DNA from: Hordeum vulgare subsp. vulgare
Lineage: Eukaryota; Streptophyta; Magnoliopsida; Poales; Poaceae
DNA length: 64,000 bases
Assembly: GCF_904849725.1 (NCBI RefSeq)
Contig: NC_058518.1
Coordinates: 209,882,741-209,946,740 of the forward strand
Reading direction: 5' to 3'
Shown piece by piece: positions 59,074 to 64,000 of this stretch (its first letter is position 1; each line of letters begins with the position of its first letter). The translations under genes were made by a program, and so were the position numbers. The notes under the pieces were generated by a model that was given only the letters and a program-made list of their open reading frames with translations, was not told where the DNA came from and made no database searches.

Positions 59074-62000
59074 TGTAACAGCCCGGAACCGACGCTTGAG
59101 AAGATTCCCCTTTCATTCCATTGTCACCATGTTAATTATTTGGTTGCCGCATTCGTCGTTGCATCATTCGCATCATCTGCACTACATCAGCACTCTTTTG
59201 CCGTCATTTTTCAAAACTTGCATCCGTTGTTAGTTGATGGTTCTATCCGTTTTTGTCGTTGACCGTTTCGATACCAACCACACATGCACGTGCCCACGGC
59301 ATTGATAAGATATTGTTTTTAAAAGTGTGTATAACACTTTGTCGGTTTGGGTTGAAAGTTGGCATGCGGTCTTATTTTAATGTAGGTAGGCCGCGTGCAA
59401 AATTTCATCGCACTCGGAGGTCGTTTGATACCCGAACTGTTAAAACTATAGCGGCACTATAGCTGGTCTAAATCGCACACGTTTTTGGATTTTAAAAACT
59501 TGTTACGGGCTGCCAAATCTCCCTCTCATCTTTACCTAGCCCATCTAACACATCCCAATAGCCCACCTACCCTAACCTTCCGATCGGAGTCGACGGATCG
59601 CGATACAACAGTTCAAAAACGGACTAAAACCACTAAACCTAGACCTATATAAGGACGCCTAGCTTGCAATTTTGAAAATCCTAGCTTCCCCCACCTCTCC
59701 CCACGCCACCAGCGAGCATCTGCCGCCGCCAGGACCAACCGGGCCCAGAACAGGCCCGCCCTGAGCCTGATCCAGGCCGATCCACCCCCGTTCGCGAGCA
59801 GCCCCGTGGGGCCCGAGCTTCGTGCCCTCACGCCCGAAGGCCGTGGCCTTCGCCCCACTGCTGGCTGCCCAAGTGCCACCACTAGCGAGCACTGTGCTGG
59901 AGCCAACCCCTCGCCCCAGTGCCCCTCTCATCTCCTTCCTTCCACGTCCCCCCTTCGCTCTCCCTAACCCGCACCGTTCTCTCCTCCCGCACATGCCCCG
60001 TAGTGGATCCCGTGCGAACCACAGCCCCGAGCCCGCCGACCGCCGCGGGGATGGAGTGGACCTGGCCGGATCTGGCCTACAACGCCTGCCCCCATCCTCT
60101 CGTTGATCCCTCGGGCCGCTGCGTCGCTGGAGTTTATGCAGCCATTGTTGTCGATGATGTCGTGCTCATGGGAGAACGACTTTGCTCGATCTCCTCGCCC
60201 CGTTGACCGATGTCTGGGCTGCGCCCAGCCGCTCCCCGTGGCCCGGTGGTGTCCCCGTGCCTGATGGCCCAACAGCATCCGCGCCTTCGGCCCAGCGTAT
60301 CGCCTCTCGCCTCAGCCAGCCTCGCCCCGCCTGGCCTTCCCCACCGCATGGGCCCTATGGCCACTAAGGTGAGCACCTAGTGCCCGCCCCGTGGGCATTA
60401 TGGTTATCCAACGCCCGTGCACTGTTTTGGCCCATAATCTGTTTTTTTGTGTCCATCGATTCTCTCAATAACTAGGTTATTTCATAATTACATTTAATTA
60501 CCTGTGCATCAGATCAAAATATTTTAGATATTTAAAATGTTTAGAGTTTCATTTAGATTAACAATTTCCAACTTTCATGCATGATAAAAATATTTAAATG
60601 TGGTGTTTGCATAGATTTGCATGATTTCATATTTAAAAAAGATTAATGCATAGCCAATTAACCGAGCATCGGATTTAAAAACTTCATACATGTAACCTGC
60701 TTAGAATTATGTGTAGATTCACAATATGCCACTCTCCACATGTGTTTAAATGTTTAACCTTGATGTCTAATTAAGTTTGCATAAATGCCATGTCAAAATG
60801 ATTTATTTTGTAACTAAATAAAAGTAGTTGTGATTAAAATGTTTAATATATGTAACTCAGCTAGAAAAATGTGTAGGATAACATGGTGGCATGTATTTTC
60901 TTGTTTAACAACTCTAAAATCGTGTTTTAGGCAGATCTGTAGCAAATTCAAAAATACATATGGGGACTTTCCAGAATTATTATTCGTTATTCCTGCCTCA
61001 TTTAAACTTGCTCAGAATTTTAGGTTGTTTCATAAGATCTTGTGCATCCATGTTCTAACATGTTGTGGCTTTCATTTACATGCATTTTGCATTCATGCAT
61101 ATTATCTGTGTTGGCCATATCTTTTAGACCGTAGCTCCATTGCAAATGATATATATATATATATATATGTAAATTAACTAGAATGGTGTGTAGAATAACA
61201 TGGTTCACTCTATTTTGTTGTTTAATAAACATAAAACATGCTTAATTTTGACCTCGACCAATTTCGAAATTAACTTGTGGGCTCGTTTTGGAAATGCTAT
61301 ATGTAGTTTCCAACCTCATTTGCAATGCCTAGCTAATGTAGTTTATTTATGCTTCATCTCTTGCCATGTTTAACAACATTTAAAATTATTGTGTACCTAA
61401 ACAGAAGTGAACTAAGTAATTAAAATGTGGAGTTTCATCAATATGCAACTCATTGTATATTGAGCTTCATTTAATGTGTAGTAATAAATTGTTGTGATAT
61501 GCCATGTCTTGCAAAACTAAACCCGTCATGCATCATATGAGTTTGTGCGTCATGTCATGCATATGTTGTGGTGAATATAGTGTATTGGTTCTTGTTTCCG
61601 GATTTCTTCTTCTCGATAGAGTTTCGCAAGCGTGTCAGAGTGCGAGAATCCGTTCGACTATGTTGGTTTGTCTGCTTCATGGATTTGTTCTTCTTCCAAG
61701 AAGGATCGCTGGCAAGATAATCATTTCCCTAGATAGCACTACTATCATTGCCATGCTAGTTGTCTCATTTTTTTCACTATGTCTCGCTGCCTACCACTTA
61801 AATGTCAGCATCGCAACATTGCCATGAAAAGCCTCTAACCCCTTCACCTCCCAGCAAACCACTGCTTGGCTATGTTACCGCTTGCTTAGCCTTCTGGTAG
61901 TGTTGCTAGTTGCAGGTGCAGTTTCCTCCATGTGAAAACATGGGTTCCTTGTTATATCACCATATTATTGTTATTTAATGTAATGAACCTATATACTTGG

Positions 62001-63380
62001 TAATAGGTGGAAGGCTTGGATTTCTAGAATGGTATTTTGTTCCATCTTTGCCACCTTAGTTTTGGCTACCGGTATTATGTTTCATAATTGAGCTCTCCTA
62101 ACATGCTTGGGGTTGTTACGGGGACCCCCTTGACTTTCGTTTTGGGATAAAACTCTTCTGGCAAGGCCCAACATTGGTACTATATCTGCCTGATAACTAA
62201 TGATCCGCATAGGGAGTAATTAACCCATGGATAATTAATCAACTCCCGGGCTAGTGCTCCTCATGAGTGTTGGTCCAAACTAGAGTCGTGTGCGGTGCCA
62301 ACCTAGGGCAACTCGGGGGATGTATATGAGGCCACTGTACGATGTGCTTATCCATCGTGTCTTGAGAACGAGATACACGACTCCTATCTGGATCATTGAC
62401 ACGTCGGGCGGCCTTGTTGGATTTGTTTTACCTTTCTCGAACGTCTTGTGCAAGGGATTCCAAGGATACTTTAGGCTATCTTGAGGTTGAGGTTTCCAGC
62501 AGGAATCCGAGGAGATCACGGGGTTTCCATAGTCAAGGTTTCTGACACAGCGTGTGGTAGTCTGTGATGGACTAGTTGGAGCACCCCAGCAAGGTTAAAT
62601 CTTTCTGAGAGCCGTGCCCACGGTTATGTCGCAACTTGGAAACTTTGTTTAACATCCAGTTCTAGATAACTTGAAGTAAACTTTATTAAAATATGCCAAC
62701 TCTGTGTGTAACTGTGACTGTCTCTTACCGTGAGTTCTCCATCCGGAAGAGGACACAGTGGGGTTATGTTTGACATAAGTAGGTGTTCAGGATCACTTCG
62801 TGATCATAATTAGTTCACGTCTGTTATGCGTAGATCACCCCCCCCCCACACACACACACACCTTATTCTTGTACTCGTAAGTTATCCACTCAAATAAATG
62901 CTTAGTTTCTTGCTACAGCCTCACCACTTAACCATACCTCACTCATTAAGCTGTGTTAGTCTTGATACCTTTGGAAATGAGATTGCTGAGTCCGTGTGGC
63001 TCACAGATTGTTACTACAACAGTTGCAGGTACAAGTATAGCAATACTTTGATGTGATCGCGATGATTGTTCTATTTGGAGTTTCTTCTTCTTCATCATCA
63101 ATCTAGGATGGGTTCAAGACTGATAGCTTGGGATAGCAAGGATGGACGTCGTTCTTTTATCATTTCATTTCTATCCTTGTCGACATGATGATTGAATATG
63201 TTGTTGTATTATGTTGTACATGTTGTAACTTGTGGCGAGTGTAAGCCAATTCCATATACCCATCTCTTCTGTACAAGTACCTGTAACGATATCCATTCTT
63301 GCGAAACGACGGGATGCGCTTCTATCCTTGTCGAGGCCCCCTTGCCAAAATAAGGATAGGATCGCATCTTGGGCGTTACA
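59074..63380 (+). repeat. F 3' LTR
   Basis: 4307 bp, TGTAACAGCCCGG to GGGCGTTACA. TATA at 59646-59654, GC-rich leader 59680-60350, AT-rich body, a TA run near 61150-61168 and C/CA runs near 62838-62861. No gene is supported. Confidence 0.9.
59646..59654 (+). promoter_or_regulatory. TATA box of F LTR
   Basis: tatataagg just before the GC-rich leader. The copy that should lie in the 5' LTR is in the lost segment. Confidence 0.7.
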
Positions 63381-63385
63381 TTTAC
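63381..63385 (+). repeat. Presumed right target duplication of F (TTTAC)
   Basis: Follows the LTR end; the left copy is not in the window, so it is unverified. Confidence 0.45.
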
Positions 63386-64000
63386 CCACCAATTATTGTT
63401 CCCTGGCCCACAGACAGTTATAGGAGGTAGAAGAGAGGTGGAAAATGTTGTGGAAAAACTTTGGGAGCAAGGAGAATATTTTTGAGTCAACTTTGCTTGT
63501 CCACAAGCTTGTGGATGAAGGTGTTTGATGTTGTCCTAGAGCATCTAGGTGTATCCAATGGCCATGAGATTTACCATGGGTAAAGGTAAGACCAAATGGT
63601 CTTGATCACCAAATTTTAGATTATTTGATGAAAATCGCCAATGTAAACATGATAAACTCTAGAAATGGGCACAAATGGTTTTGCTTAGATCCATCCATGC
63701 AATTCTATTCTCCCTAATGCACCACTTAGTGTGGTGGCATTATTTGGTTATTAGAGAATGCCCAAAAAGTAGGGTACTAATTGGAGAAACTTGACAATGC
63801 AAAATTTCCCAATTCTCGAAATTAGTAGATATGGGTTTGAGGGGATTTGGACAAGTTGATCTATTCTCCTTCATGCACCACTTGGTGTGGATGCATTATT
63901 AGAGGATTAGAACATGTCCACAAAGTTTGTGAATAATTGGCGACACTTGGCAATGTAAAGTTGCTCAAAGTTTGGATCTATAGAGAGAGGATTTTGGAAT
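63386..64000. repeat. Right flank with diverged direct repeat of 156 bp
   Basis: tctattctcc plus a shared block with atgcaccactt-gtgtgg occurs at 63704 and again at 63860; a fainter earlier unit covers about 63600-63700. No gene is recognised. It may be a subterminal array of a DNA transposon or an old satellite-like repeat. Confidence 0.5.

Larger units (their letters stand above)
50249..63380 (+). mobile_element. Element F, non-autonomous retrotransposon with giant LTRs
   Basis: LTRs of about 4.3 kb with TGTAAC/GTTACA ends, a tRNA-Met primer site and a 3.6-kb interior with no pol domain, a pattern called LARD. The sequence before the 3' LTR resembles that of E, so it probably uses enzymes of an E-like chromovirus. 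The 5' LTR is split by G and I, and its first part is partly inverted at 43743-43930 and partly lost. Confidence 0.85.

Noticed and set aside
59822..60367. Pro/Ala-rich frames of about 95-115 codons in the F LTR
   Set aside because: GC-rich leader of the LTR; frames are disrupted in the homologous 5' LTR (50249-50700).

Overview
This window is a stack of nested LTR retrotransposons with no recognisable host gene, no rRNA or tRNA gene and no CRISPR. It suggests intergenic DNA of a large-genome grass, most likely a Triticeae species (wheat, Aegilops or barley group). The reasons are a solo LTR that reads like the BARE1/WIS/Angela copia group, several Athila-lineage gypsy elements whose LTRs begin TGATACGTC and use a tRNA-Asp type primer site, and chromodomain gypsy elements with LTRs of about 4 kb. 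Family names are from memory; lineage assignments rest on motifs visible here.

Layout. (A) 1-2602 plus 9570-10257: the 3' end of a non-autonomous element, + strand. (B) 2603-9564: a complete non-autonomous element, + strand, inside A's LTR (target duplication CTATT). (L) 10258-10608 plus 18017-19035: an LTR fragment on the - strand that hosts A and C. (C) 10609-18011: a complete non-autonomous element, - strand (duplication ACACC). (X) 19036-19456: a GC-rich stretch, possibly low copy. (D) 19457-43742: an Athila-lineage gypsy element, - strand, decayed, and itself split by (E) 24584-38358, a full-length chromodomain gypsy element, + strand, with an intact 1495-residue polyprotein (duplication ATAGT). 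(F1, inverted) 43743-43930. (G) 43931-50248: the 3' half of a second Athila-type copy, + strand, hosting (H) 48312-50080, a solo LTR (duplication CTTGC). (F) 50249-63380: a non-autonomous giant-LTR element whose 5' LTR hosts G and (I) 51391-53202, a copia solo LTR (duplication TTTAC). 63386-64000: flanking DNA with a diverged 156-bp direct repeat.

How the parts relate. Only E looks able to make its own proteins. A, B, C and F carry no recognisable pol and would need enzymes supplied in trans. D and G contain the same nonsense codon in integrase.

Main discoveries. (1) D is not one insertion: its 5' LTR and G's 3' LTR share a target duplication (CTAAC, inverted beside D) and a near-identical LTR hairpin, while D's own 3' LTR is a different subtype. 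The block therefore records an inversion plus a deletion sealed at a GGTGG microhomology. (2) A GC-rich hairpin sits just upstream of the TATA box in several LTR types, and the same hairpin-plus-TATA arrangement recurs inside D and G in front of a small coiled-coil-like 3' ORF, suggesting an internal promoter. (3) The polypurine tract motif AAGCTTGGGG is repeated inside the elements, not only at the LTR. (4) Non-autonomous elements B and C share an ORF of unknown function.
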